Below, in pieces: positions 37,691-50,612 of a stretch of 64,000 nt of DNA. Both the position numbers and the translations under genes were made by a program. Below the pieces are notes generated by a model. It was given only the letters and a program-made list of their open reading frames with translations. It did not search any database and was not told the DNA's origin. Every line of letters starts with the position of its first letter. Position 1 is the stretch's first letter. Source of the DNA: Diphasiastrum complanatum (lineage: Eukaryota > Streptophyta > Lycopodiopsida > Lycopodiales > Lycopodiaceae); assembly GCA_029204225.1 (NCBI GenBank), contig CM055110.1, positions 3,446,875-3,510,874 of the forward strand, given 5' to 3'.

Positions 37691-38331
37691 TTAGGTTATC
37701 TTGACCTTCGAGGAAGAAACCTTCTGAGGAGGTTGACAAGTAATAGGAGGAAGAGCAAATCCTGAGTCTGAGTAAGAGTCCGAAGATGTTGAATTAGTGG
37801 TCAGGACGATGCGAGGCCGCTTTGTAGAAATGACTTTCGAAGGAAGGGAAGTGATTGGCCTACGAGATCCAAATTTTGTAGGGACAAAATAACTCTGCTT
37901 CCTGCTTGAGATGGTGCGGACGTTTGTTCTATTCAGAGGCAGATCTCTGGAGGTGCTAGCCTTATCCAGATGGAGATTTGAATAACGCTCCCGAAATCTT
38001 TTGAGAACTACGAAATCCTTGGGCATGATAGTAACACACTTACCATGCATGGCCAAAAGAACAAAATCCTCAAAAAACTGGGATAGATAGTCCTCTACAG
38101 CACCTTGCTGCATGGCTGTAACAACGAATCTAACATGAAGCCCAAGTGACATGGTGACATTTATCACAAATCGGCCGAAAGGAGCTTTTGGAATCAACAA
38201 TTCGGTTGATTTTTGAAGTTTCTTAATCTCCCTCAGTCATACCTACTTTCTACCACGTTGTCGACTAGTTCCAGGAGGGACACGGGCAAGGGATGGCTTC
38301 CGACAGGGGCAGTGGACTTTACCCTAGCCAT
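37691..38331 (-). pseudogene. divergent histone H3-like sequence with long C-terminal extension
   Basis: The minus frame open from 38236 to 37691 (181 codons) begins LREIKKLQKSTELLI, close to the H3 alpha-N helix. It continues with PKAPFGRFV (H3 LPFQRLV), RF, EDYLSQFFED (H3 EAYLVGLFED), AMHGKCVTIMPKDF (H3 AIHAKRVTIMPKDI) and RFRERY, so the H3 histone fold is recognisable. About 100 Ser/Thr/Lys/Arg-rich residues absent from normal H3 follow. Upstream, an ATG at 38331 reads MARVKST like the H3 tail, but in another frame. The tail (RVPPGTSRQRGRK) reaches the fold only through a one-base shift and two stops at about 38237-38247. LIPKAPF resembles centromeric H3 as much as canonical H3. It is either a decayed intronless H3 copy or part of a larger diverged gene. 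Confidence 0.7.
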
Positions 38332-39404
38332 CATGTTAAAAAGAGAAAGGTAGATTTAAAAAAAACTCAAAATCGGAATATTGTTTCCAAGTGCGGAGAG
38401 AGATTTAAAAAAAAATGCAAAAAGAATGCACTTGAAATAGATATCGGGAGGCCAATATTGATCTTGACCGCAGGAGATGACTTTGAGGGAAGAGAAAGAG
38501 GATCCGCATTCAAAAGCGATATTGACACATAGCAATATCGATCTCGAGCGCAAAGGCCATGGGCAGGAGGATAAGTTAGCATGCTTTCAAAAAGCTAAAA
38601 GGCCTTCATTTACATGTCCCGAAAGGCACCCAGACCAAAAAAAATTATCGGCTGAGGTATAGAAAATTTTCTTATGCATATAGCAAACACTAATGAAAAG
38701 TTGTTAAAGAAGTCTGAGGTTGATGGCCAAATTGAAGATGGTAAATGGTGTTAGATTTTAGCAATTTTCACCCTATAAAAGCAATTTGTTTGATATCTAT
38801 GTGGATCCACATGTGTGAAATGACACTTGTAATATTCAGATCCATTGTACTTAGATTTTATTTGAGTCAAATGTCACATCTCATAAATTGTAGGAGTTAT
38901 CTCCTAGATTGTCGGAATCTAGAAGGTCAACACTAACCACCAATGGATGATGTGGAAAATTAATTGGATAGATCTTATCCAAAGTGGATATGGATGAGTA
39001 CAATGAGCTGTCCCACACGTGCTGGAAGTAGCCTAGAGAGAGATTATGATGATTGTATACTTGATCCATGGTGGATCCATTGTGAGGTTAATGATGAGAA
39101 ACATTGGTTTGGGAGCAATCTTGTGTTTTCACTCTCTTATGCATGTTCTTTGTGGATAAATGCTTAGGATCTGTCAAGCAATCATATTTTTTGTTAGCAG
39201 GTCGTGCAGTCGCTATACATCACACGTGTGAAGCCTTTGGATCATTATTTATGGTTGTTCTTGCTTGGATATATAGAAATTGTCAAGTAGAAGCTAGATT
39301 TGGGTGCTAGTTTTAATATAGATCAAGATTCCAAGCTTCCAATCACTCTTATTGATCATTTGTAGATCAAAATGAGTCCATTAATCTGAAATTTCATGTT
39401 ATAT
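38332..39404. other. spacer before the 39-kb copia element
   Basis: No recognised gene. The sequence from about 38740 on could include the degraded 5' part of the copia element, since its gag and LTR are not found, but I cannot identify domains. Confidence 0.4.
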
Positions 39405-42388
39405 GGCTAGCTCCCACATGACATTCCAAAAGGATTTCTTCTCAACTCTTGTACCTTTTGTAGGTTGTAAAAAGTCTATTCTAATAGCAAGTGATCAAGA
39501 ATGTAGAATAGATGGAGTGGGAAATCTTCCCTTAAGTCTTGGATCCTCTAAAAGAGTAGATCTTCACAATGTACTCTATGTTCCTACACTCACTAAGAGT
39601 TTCCTAAGTGTAGGACAATTGGTGGATGATGCTTTAGATGTTCATTTTAAGCAAGGTGTTTGCTCCATTATGATGAATGATACTTGCATTGTAAAGGGAT
39701 TCAAGCAAGGAAGGCTTTTTAAGCTTGATGCTAATGTATTTCTTGGAAGTGTGAACATGGCTAAGGAGGAGCTTAATCAAGTGGAGCTTTGGCATAAGAG
39801 GTCAATGGGCCATCCCAACTTCAAATCAATGAAGATGCTATGCACAAAGGATCTTGCTCTTAGCCTTCCAAAGACATTCTCAGAGTGTGGAAAGAGTTGT
39901 GAGGCTTGTAGCCTCTCAAAGGCACACAAGCGACCTTTTGCTAACCCTTCCACTAGATCTTCTAAAGCATTAGATCTCATTCATAGTGATGTGCACTCTT
40001 TTTCTCAAGCATCTAATGGAGGTGCATTAATGTATGTATCTTTAATTGATGACTACTCTAGATACACTTGGATTGAACTTTTGGATTTCAAAAGTAAAGA
40101 GTTTGAGTCTTGTGTAAATTTCAAAACTCTAGTTGAGAATCAACTTGATGCTAAAGTAAAAGTCTTGAGAAGTGATAATGCTGGAGAGTATATCTCCACT
40201 AAGATGATAGAGTTTTGTAAATCCAATGGTATTAAAAAAGATCTTACATGTACTTATAGTCCTCAACAAAATGATATAGCCGAGAGAATGAATAGAACTC
40301 TTTGTGAGTGTGCAAAAGCTTTAAGGCTAGATTCATCTCTACCTAAGTCATTTTGGAGAGAGGCTATTATTTGTGCAAATTACTTATCTAATAGACTGCC
40401 ATGTAAGCCCATTGGAGGCATAACATCTTATGGGGCTCTATTTGGTAAGAAGCCAAATCTCAAAGATCTTAGAATCTTTAGATCTATTTGGTATATTTTT
40501 CAATCATTGGATACAAGAAAGAAGGATGATCCTGCATCTATAAAAGGAATCTTTGTTGGTTATGGTGAAAATATCAAGGGATATAGAGTCTATAATCCTA
40601 TCACTAAAAAGATTTTAGGGAGTAGAGATGTTACACTTGAGGAAGGTAACTACTACAAGATGAATGAAAGTGCCACTAATCCATCTTATGTCAAGGATCT
40701 TGCAAGATTTGAGGAGGAGCCTACATGTGATCAAGATCTTGAGGATCCACCTCAAAACCCGAGTGCTCCAAGAAGATCTACAAGAAGAAAGGCCGAGCCA
40801 TCAAGGCTCACCTATGTTGACAAAGGTGAACAAAGAGAAGATCTTCATAAGATGATATGGAATCACAAGAATGGAGGGATGTCATGCAAAAGGAGATGCA
40901 AAAGGAGTATGATGCTCTTATGGAGAATCATACATGGAAGCTTGTGGATCTTCCCCATGGAAGAAGACCACTTGAGTGCAAATGGATCTATAGATTGAAG
41001 TACAACCAAGATGGAAGCATCAACAAATATAAGGCAAGGCTAGTGGCAAAGGGGTTCTTTCAAACCAAGAGAGTAGATTTTGATGAGGCTTTTGATCCTG
41101 TTGCTAAACTAGTTTTTATAAGATTGATCATTTCTCTTGCAACTACTTTCAATCGGCCTCTATTTCAACTTGATGTGACTAATGCCTTTCTGAATGGTTA
41201 TTTGGAAGAGGAGATTTTCATGAGGCAACCCAAGGGCTTCATCAAAGAAGATCAAGAAGAAAAAGTATGTTTGTTGCTAAGAAGCCTTTATGGGCTTAAG
41301 CAAGCACCTAGAGCTTGGTACTCTAGGTTGAATGCCTTCTTAAACTCTATAAATTTTGTTGTAAGTGCTTATGATCCTTGGTACTTAAAATTTAATGATG
41401 GTAAAGTCATCATTCTTATTTTGTATGTAAATGACATTATCCTTAGTGGAAATGATCATGATGGTATACAAGAAGTGAAAAGAGCATTGTCTATAGAGTT
41501 CAAGATGGTGGATCTTGGTGTTCTTCATTTCATACTAGGAATAGAATTATCATGAGGCAAAGATTTGATTTTTATTTGTCAATCCAAATATGCTTCTTCT
41601 ATCTTAGAAAAGTTTGAAATGAAAGATTGTAAAGGAGTAGATACTCCTATGGAGCAAAATGTGAAAGTCTCTAATAGTGATGATGAAGCATCCTTTGAGG
41701 ACATCACACTATATAGAAGACTTATAGGCTCCCTTATATATCTTACTATAACTAGACCTGATCTAAGTTATAGTTAGGTAATCTTAGCCAATCTATGCAA
41801 AATTTATTGGTTTGGCATTGGAAAAATGCAAAAAGGGTGTTGAGGTACATCTCGGCCACCAAGAACTTTGTCATTTTGTATCATGGATCTAACCTTGCTT
41901 TGAGGGCATATTCGGATGCTGATTTTGTAGGTGATAAGGTGGATAGGAGGTCCACAAGTGCTTTTGCTACCTTCCTCTGTGATGGCATAGTGTCTTGGCT
42001 TTCCAAAAAGCAAGACACAATATCTCTATCTTCAACCGAGTCGGAATACACGGCCTTAACTTCAACAACCAAGGAGGTCTTGTGGTTAATGAGGCTTTTG
42101 GTGGAGCTACAAGCCATGGAGGCCAAGAAGCAGCCAATCATATATTGTGACAACCAATCAAGCCAAGCATTAGCAACCAATCCCACATTCCATGCAAGGA
42201 GCAAGCACATAGAGATTGTTCACCACTTTGTGAGGGAAAAGGTTCAAGCAAAGGAGATCAAGCTACAACATGTATCTTCTTCAGATTACCTTGTTGATCT
42301 ACTCACTAAAGCCTTGCCAAAGGCTTCATTTATCAAGTTAAGATCAACCTTAGGAGTTGTAGATAGATGTACCATAGATGTATCATAG
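39405..42388 (+). pseudogene. Ty1/copia pol region, best preserved element
   Basis: The plus frame starts inside the protease (ASSHMTF, the DSG triad missing). It runs open through GAG-pre-integrase (WHKRSMGHPNF, CEAC), integrase (HSDVHS, RSDNAGEY, QQNDIAER, all three catalytic acidic positions present) and the linker to about 40850. A frameshift leads into RT (CKWIYRLKYNQDGS, QLDVTNAFLNG, SLYGLKQAPRAWY). There the catalytic box reads YVND instead of YVDD. A stop near 41553, another near 41777 and a frame change lead to RNase H (SDADFVGD, SLSSTESEYTALT, YCDNQSSQALA), ending at 42388. Gag and the 5' LTR are not seen. A purine-rich tract follows near 42448-42478, but no LTR can be matched. It is inactive but younger than the other copies. 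Confidence 0.94.
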
Positions 42389-44406
42389 TAACTATCATGG
42401 AGGTATGTTCCATGAATGCTATTACATTTCTTTTGTAAGAAACATTATAAGTTTGAGAGAGAGAGTTGAAAAAGGGCAAACATTAAACTGTTTCTTTTAT
42501 GGTTCTTTTCTCTCTCTCTAGGCACTAGGTTGAAGGGCTAGTTACTACTAGGCCCTACTTAGTACGTAATGTGTAATTATTATACAGTTGAGTAATTAAG
42601 TGAGTAAGCGGTTGCTTGTTGGTGTGGAGAACTCTTCCTATGTGAATTTATGTTTTACCATAGTATGTGATCCTATTGATTTGAACTATGGCCTGCGTAG
42701 TCAAAAAGTTAATGACCCAACTTCCCTAGGCACCTTTTCAATCCTAGACAACACTGCTTACAAAATGGGATCTCTCGACAATCCACGATGCAATAATAAA
42801 ATGAGCATATTGGTTCCTACTGAAACCCACATTTCACGTCCTTTGATAATTTGATAAGGAGACTCATTATAACCTTAGCTCACGGAGATTGATAAAGTCC
42901 TACAACCAATTGGTTGGTTTTAAAATTTAACGACTGATCTTGAAACAAGCAGGAAGCCAAAACTAAAAATGTGAGTAGTAGGAAACTTACGTCCTTGATG
43001 CAAAAATAGGAGAAAAAAATTTAGAATACTTTTGACACATTTGATTAAAAAATTTACTAAACCGGAATGCAGCAGTTGAAGGTGAAAAGTTGAAAACTTG
43101 CAGCTATGATAACGTCACTTCTCACATAGAGTCCAATAGAGAGGAGCTCTAGCCTTGACTAGCATCTAGAACCCAAATTGGCAAATCTCTGTCTTAGATT
43201 CCTGAATCTGAGTAGGTATCATATTACGCAGCTACAAGGTCAGCTGGGTACAGTCGGAAGTAGATTCAAGTGCTTAGAGCAGTACAATCGCACTAGCAAA
43301 GCGCACAGGAGCTGGGACGTTTCACTCCCGAGTCCTGACACTGCTTTTCTCAATGGTAGGTACGTAGGTACAAAGAAGTCCGACTATGTAGTATGTAGGT
43401 TTCTGGACCCAGCGCCAATAGATCAATATTGACGTCAATCTTTCAGAATTAGCAGAGCTCACAGGTGGTTGCGCCCACCTTAAATCAACAAGACGAGGCA
43501 GCAATGAAGTCTTGTGCAGAGTGTTTGTGGTTCTCTTATGCGCTCTTCCATTGCACTACCTCTGTGATTCTTCTGCACAAGCAGCTTTGCTGCAGAATCT
43601 GAGATGCGCTAGACGTACTGTTTTGCATGTGCTGAGAAATTTCAAAGAAGTCTGGTAACGCGAGCTGTGCTGTTGGCACAGCTCTTTCCAAGTATTTGCA
43701 TCTCATTTTTTGGCAATCGGATCTGTGTAAACTGCAACAAGACCAGGGTGCCAAGAGTGGAGTTCTTGTGTCAATGTTTTGGAGAAGCCAGGCAGCCACC
43801 TCAGAGGTTAAAAAATCAGTTGCACCAGTTCCAGGCTCCTTTTCTTTCTGTCATGTATTCCATCAACCTCCTACTTCGAAACAAGAGTAACCATATCTCT
43901 GGATTAGCTGGTGGGAAAAACACCAACAAGTGGATCTCAAAAAGAGGGGACATGTAGCAGCATGGTTCTAACTTCTTGGTCTGCCTCACATCCAAGGACC
44001 AAGACTGACTACACCATGGTGATATCATAATTACACCATGGTGATATCATGGTCAGAGATTGGCATTGATTGCAGCATGGTCTTAGCTGAAACAATCAAT
44101 ATTTGACCAGTGCTCATAAAAAAGTTTGAAACTAACCTTATAAAAAACCCACAAACCTATTATGGAATCGGTAAAAGATTGAAATAAAACCTTAAAACCT
44201 ACAACTTATAACCAAAATCATGTGATTTGCCATATATAAAACCTATAAATCTATAACGAAGCGGTAAAAAATGAATTTCAACAACTGGGTCGAGCACTGT
44301 AATAATTTGACTATTGAGCTCTATGATAAAGCTTAATGAAATAATGCACTATAAGCTCTCTCACACAAGCTAATCTTTCATTCATGCAATCAATCAATCA
44401 ATCAAA
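42389..44406. other. intergenic, no gene seen
   Basis: Possible remains of the copia 3' end to about 42600. A GC-richer stretch at 43100-43960 has several short frames on both strands and no recognisable domain. At 44012-44050 ACACCATGGTGATATCAT is repeated twice, almost in tandem. Confidence 0.45.
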
Positions 44407-44407
44407 A

Positions 44408-44410
<3 letters not shown>

Positions 44411-44505
<95 letters not shown>
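44411..44505. repeat. compound (TC)n(AT)n microsatellite
   Basis: A TC run to about 44478 passes directly into an AT run to about 44505. Confidence 0.97.
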
Positions 44506-45957
44506 GCACGAGTTTTTAGTGGCCTACCAAAACTCGCAAACCCTTTATTCTCACACACACTCATGGCAATATATCCTTTTTCCTCCTCACTTAATGGCTC
44601 CAAAACATTCTACATCTCCATGTACCCAATGCCCATCTCCCTCTCTCAAGGTACCGCTCCTCTGCTTAGCATTGTACAAGGTCCTCCCTACTCCAATTAC
44701 AAGAGGCCTCCCACACTCCAAACTCTCTTCACCAACCATTTCTTGGGTGCTCCAAAAAGACATTAGGTGCACTCCGGTACCGCTCCAAGCAAGTGCTTTC
44801 AAGATGAGTGGGGATTGATTATAGTGGTATTGAGTGCCATGCCCTTTCACCGATACTTGCCTTTCTTGGAAAAGATGGTTTGCTCAAAAGAGATATAGGG
44901 GTCACCCCATGATTGAGCCCCCCTCCCCCCTCGACAGTGTACTTAGTGGATTTAGTTATAGTTGGGGGGGGGGGGGGGGGGGGGGGTACTCACTTTGCTT
45001 CCTTAAATGGTAAGTCCCACTTAGTGCTTCCTTGATGGCTTGTAGTCAATGTCAACCCCTACTATTTTAGGTAGGGGTATAAAGTATTCTGGCCTCTCAT
45101 GTGCATTTTCCAAGTTGCATGTTACCCGCCACACTGTCTTGCCTCAATACTACATTGTCTGTTGGATGTGAGAAGGAAGGAAGAGAGAAGTAAATACTTG
45201 CGGAAACGACTCGCCCATTACTATGGGCTGCTACAACCAAGAACGGTCTGAAAGATTGTAAATGCAGAAATAAAATCACATCACAGGCATTCTCACTGAC
45301 AAGATTGTAAAATATTCATACTCAGACAAACATGAGTACAATCCACCAAAGAGATTAAAGAAACAGTTTCAGTTATGAAGTTCAGTTCAGAATTTTAGAA
45401 CAATAATGCAGTCTAATAATGTTGGTTCCTCAGGCGTCGTAGACAGTCGTCATCTGATCAGAAACTGAGGAGTCGTAGATGTCCCTGTTCTGATCAGAGT
45501 GAATGAGCTAGCAGTAAATTAGCAGTATGAAAGTGTAATCGGATCACAACACAAATATCTACATTAGACACAGATAGAAAGAACGTGTTACAGCCAGAAT
45601 GGAGGCATAACTTGGAGCCTAAATAAACACTCTAACAAATTAGTTGCATCACTAAGCATCATGGATTGATGCAAGCTGGAGGTGTATTTATCACCAACGT
45701 ACTTGTGATTAAAAGAAATGGTTAACTAATCTATAATTACAAGACTAGTTTCAATTAACTATGTACTTGGTTGTACTTAAGAGATATTTGAAGTAGACAT
45801 CTATACAAGTATACGAGGGTCAGGCGACTCGAGATCGCTGATGTGGACGAGTTTGTCACATCATTTCGCATTTTTTACACATTTTCGAAAGTAGAAGAAG
45901 ACGTTCCTCGTCGAAATAGAGACAATTTGCATTTTTCGCATTTTCAAAAAATGTGAA
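44506..45957. other. intergenic with poly-G tract
   Basis: No supported gene. It holds a 23-base G run at 44964-44986, preceded by a C-rich patch near 44918-44935. TCTGATCAGA-type motifs recur near 45455 and 45490, and TTCGCATTTTT motifs near 45865 and 45930, suggesting LTR-like debris. Confidence 0.45.
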
Positions 45958-46338
45958 CTATGCGACAGACAGTTCATTTAAGCAGACTATTGCGAAGACA
46001 GTGTATTTCTGCAGACTATTTGGAAATGGTGACTTGTTGAAGTTGTCGATGAAGTTGTGCACTTCGGATACTTCGGACACTTCGGATACTTCGGATAGAA
46101 GTAGCTGAGTCTGTCGCTCGTCGGAGATGTCGGATAAGTCGGACACTTCGGACATAAGTAGTTGAGTGACCTGATGGTCGAAGTTGTCAAAGATGTCGGA
46201 TAAGTTGGACACTTCGAACATTTTGAAGTTGTCTAGTGAACCGATGGTCAAAGTCGTCGAAGATGGCCATGTCTTTGATGTTCTTCGAATAGCTTGACAT
46301 TCGAATGTAGATTCAAATAGGAATGGATCTTCATCCAT
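45958..46338 (-). repeat. minisatellite DNA with Ser/Glu/Val/Asp repeat frame
   Basis: The plus strand repeats ACTTCGGATACTTCGGACAC and GTCGGATAAGTCGGACACTT. The minus frame of 126 codons stays open because the 9-bp unit gives SEV or SDLSD repeats, in two larger copies (DNFDHQVTQLLMSEVSDLSD and ERQTQLLLSEVSEV). A start codon exists at 46338. I think it is repeat-driven, but a small acidic protein cannot be excluded. Confidence 0.55.
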
Positions 46339-47467
<1,129 letters not shown>

Positions 47468-47633
47468 AATTACTAAATATCACTAACCTCATCTTGAAAC
47501 CCTAATTGCATCCAAATATTGTTAGCTCCCTCCAATGCATGCTCTCCACCAACTCTTCTCCCCAGATAAAAAGTGTGCGTAAACACTGCATGAAATACAT
47601 TAGAATTTTTTTTAGTTGTTTCCTTGGATGTTT

Positions 47634-47904
47634 GATTCTGACACGTCATACGTCCGATGGAATCCGATATCTTTGAAAACCTTAAAAAATCCTTCTGAGT
47701 GATGTCGAAAATTTTTGGATTGAAAATATCTCTCTATCCATCAAAAATTTAAAGCTAGTGTCAGAATCTGACATGGTAAGCATCCAATATATTCCAACAT
47801 TTCTTAAAACCTTAAAAAATTCGTCGGAGGGACATCAAAAAAATTTGACAAATTAAAAACATCTCTTTGTCCATAAAAATTTACAAGTGACATCAGATTC
47901 TGAC
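47634..47904. repeat. inverted-ended tandem repeat pair
   Basis: GATTCTGACAC at 47634-47644 is inverted as GTGTCAGAATC at 47758-47768, and GATTCTGAC recurs at 47896-47904. Between them, two diverged units with a period of about 130 bp share AAAACCTTAAAAAAT, ATCTCT.TGTCCAT and AAATTTA. It looks like a small non-autonomous repeat that duplicated locally. Confidence 0.6.
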
Positions 47905-48544
47905 AACAGCTGACAACAACTGGAGCAACAGAACATTAAACAACATTCTCAAGCACAGGTACTAGTAAGATGTTCCAACTTGAGTGATTGAAAGAGGTCA
48001 ATCTATCAGTAGATTTCAAAACTATGTTGCTACAAAGACCCAACATATGAAAAACTAGTTCAAACTTAATGAAAAGAGAATGACATGAACAAATGCTAAT
48101 ATTCTTCTTCCAAAAGCACTCAAAATAGATCGTGAAATCAAGAAAAGTTAAATCTAGAAAGCACATAATCAATTGGCAATTCTATAAACATTGGCAACAA
48201 GACAATGTAGCAATTTAGACTCAAATTACTACCAAAATCACTGTAAAAATAGGGTAAACAGGAGATCGAACTTATTTAAAGAAAAAAATCTCTATAACAA
48301 AACTTTGATGCCAAAAATTGTAAAAAATGTGTTTAGCTATTTATGGTTGTAGTAAGATGAATTTTAAAGGATCTAAAAGTAGAGTTAAGCCCTAAATTCT
48401 CACAGTCCGCCAAATTAATGGTTTAGATTGACTAGCTTGACAATGACCAGATGGTCTTATGAAATATGTGCATTAAACAATAAAAGAATGTCATTAGGAC
48501 CAACTTGGCCCCTACACATAATTTCCACACATGTAGCCTCCACT
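47905..48544. other. intergenic, no gene seen
   Basis: AT-rich with no recognisable gene. It precedes the non-LTR RT relic. Confidence 0.45.
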
Positions 48545-49140
48545 TTAACCCTTGGTCAAACTATTGAAGTTTCCGTGTTTAAGCCTCAAATTGATATTTG
48601 CCAAGTTGGACCATTTTTTCCCACCAAGCGCCCGAATCCCATCAACAGATGTATTGAAACTTGCAAGTAAAGGAAACTCATTAGGAAGGCCTTGAGGACA
48701 CCAAGCCATGCACTTCAAGGAATTCACGGTAAGACCCAAAGCTAAAAGTTGTTAATTAAATTGTAAGAAAGTTGGAATGACATCATTAGTAAGTCCCACA
48801 ATATGAGGGTCATCAATGATACAGTAAAACAAATAGGATGGAAAGTAGCAAAGGAAGCTCGTAATGTCCAAAAGTGTGCCAAAGCGACCACCCTGTCTGG
48901 TACCATCAACAAAAGGGATAATCAAGACATAGCCTGAACAATAAACATGACTAAAATATGAAGGTGTGTCCTTGGAAGAAAACGGCCAAACAAAAGGAAT
49001 GAGTTGACAAGTGGACCTTGAGCTGCACAAAGTTCTTGACAATAGCCTCTCGAGAAACAACATTGAAAGTGTTTGAAACATCCACTTGCAAGACAACCCA
49101 GTTCGGATGAAGTCGAAAAGGCTAATGTTGATGGCATGAA
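48545..49140 (-). pseudogene. non-LTR (LINE-type) reverse transcriptase relic
   Basis: Across three minus frames the sequence gives NWVVLQVDVSNTFNVVSREA near 49050-49110, with the first RT aspartate. DGTRQGGRFGTLL follows near 48870-48910 (family GTRQGDPLG), then IIDDPHIVGLTNDVIPTFLQ near 48780-48830, holding the double Asp of the RT active site. LGLTVNSLKCMAWCPQGL ends it near 48675-48735. This order matches a plant RT family whose usual core is ADDTHIVG and LxxLGLxVxxxKCxAWSPQGL. Frameshifts and lost glycines show it is a relic. No endonuclease or 3' tail was found. Confidence 0.8.
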
Positions 49141-50430
49141 AGACCTTACAAAAGTGTCATAGCATGATTAGAGGGTTATGAAATACCAGAACTCCTCTAG
49201 CATGTGTAGCACCTATATTGTAAATGTTTTAGTTGGTGCAATACAACCACTTGCAAGCCTACTTGTGCCAACCTCACCACATGTCTCTCGGAACCTAATT
49301 TGTCTTGCCTCTATGATTTATACACACAACACACCATTTGGCCTTGTTGACCTCAGCCAATGCGACTTCACCCTTATGAGCTAGAGTACATTTGTGCTAA
49401 AGGCATTGCCTGCTTTATGCAACTAAGATTTGTGCAAAAGGACCATAGGACATTGTTTTCTACTTTATTATAGTAAAATTGTGCAACTTAAATCGCTAAC
49501 AACAAATGTTTGTAGCCTCCACTACTTGCAAACAACAAGAACCTCAAAAAGTTGCCCAAATCTGAGATTTGTCCATTTTTCTCAAATGGAATCCTTGTGA
49601 TCCCCGTAATAGCCTTCTTGCTATCTTAAGCTTTGATTCAAACTCTCACTCACTGATTTTAGCCTCTTGTAGACTCCGCAATTTGTAGAAACAAAAAGCC
49701 TCTAAAAGTTGCCATTCAACCAAAATCACGAATTCTTCAAATTTCCACCAACAAGTCCCCTCATGAAACTATGATTTGTAGACATTGGTGGATAATGTTT
49801 TCATTTATAAATTTAGTAGTTCATAATTTTGCCCACACACGCACAATGATTGCTCTTATCAATAGTACAGTGTACATTGTAGAGCTTGAGGCTTAGTCTG
49901 AAAAAAAAACTTGCAAATTTTTTCTTGCTCTACAATAACTTTTGTGGTATGAATGACCTTGTCCTAAAAAAAGACCCCTAGAAATGATGTAACTGTGATT
50001 TGTTGAGACTAGTAGTGGATAACATTTCAAATCTTGAACATTATAAGTTCAAAATTTTGCCCAGATATACAAGAAATGATCGTTAATATTGTCAATTATT
50101 TTTGCATATAGATTTTCTTGTTGATTAAATAGGATTGAATGCAATAAGCTCCTCAAGTTCTTGATTTGTTCCGAAGTACGTGTAACTTGTCAAGATTAGT
50201 GGTGGATAATAAATATTCAAGTTATGAATTTATTAGTTCATAATTGTGTCCCTGTGAGTGTGTGTGTGTCTCTATGCACACGCACTTCATATGCATAATA
50301 TGTGTGCATCTCATTGTAAAGCCAAAGAGAAACTCAAGGCTCGAAGAGGCCACTTTCGCAACAACAAGTTCATCATGCACCTACATGCATACAACTCTTT
50401 ATAACGAAAACCATTTTGCCTAAATATTAA
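49141..50430. other. intergenic, no gene seen
   Basis: AT-rich. CTTGTAGA- and AACTTGCAA-type phrases recur loosely near 49500-49750 and 49900-50230, suggesting old diverged repeats. No domain is recognised. Confidence 0.45.
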
Positions 50431-50612
50431 CACAACACAATAATGCTTCTTGGTTTCCAAGGGGAGGCTCGAACCTAAGACCAAAGAAACTTTGGATGTC
50501 AAGCTAACCAACTAAGCCAACCCCGTTATTACAACACAACACAATAATGCTTCTTGGTTTCCAAGGGGAGGCTCGAACTTGAGACCAAAGAAACTTTGGA
50601 TGTCAAGATAAC
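50431..50612 (-). repeat. two tandem tRNA-related SINE-like copies
   Basis: Copies lie at 50431-50524 and 50535-50612, both starting CACAACACAATAATGCTTCT on the plus strand. On the minus strand the first carries TTGGCTTAGTTGGTTAGC (A-box, about 50503-50520) and GGTTCGAGCC (B-box, 50466-50475). AGTTTCTTTGGTC lies between them and TTGGAAACCAAGAAGCATTA after them. The second copy lacks its A-box end. The order matches the copy at 36.1 kb. Confidence 0.75.

Noticed and set aside
43178-43957. Several 60-96 codon frames in a GC-richer stretch
   Set aside because: Frames overlap on both strands, with no recognisable domain or convincing splice sites.
50431-50524. Functional tRNA gene
   Set aside because: A- and B-boxes are present but I could not build an acceptor stem or anticodon arm, and related copies share non-tRNA tails.
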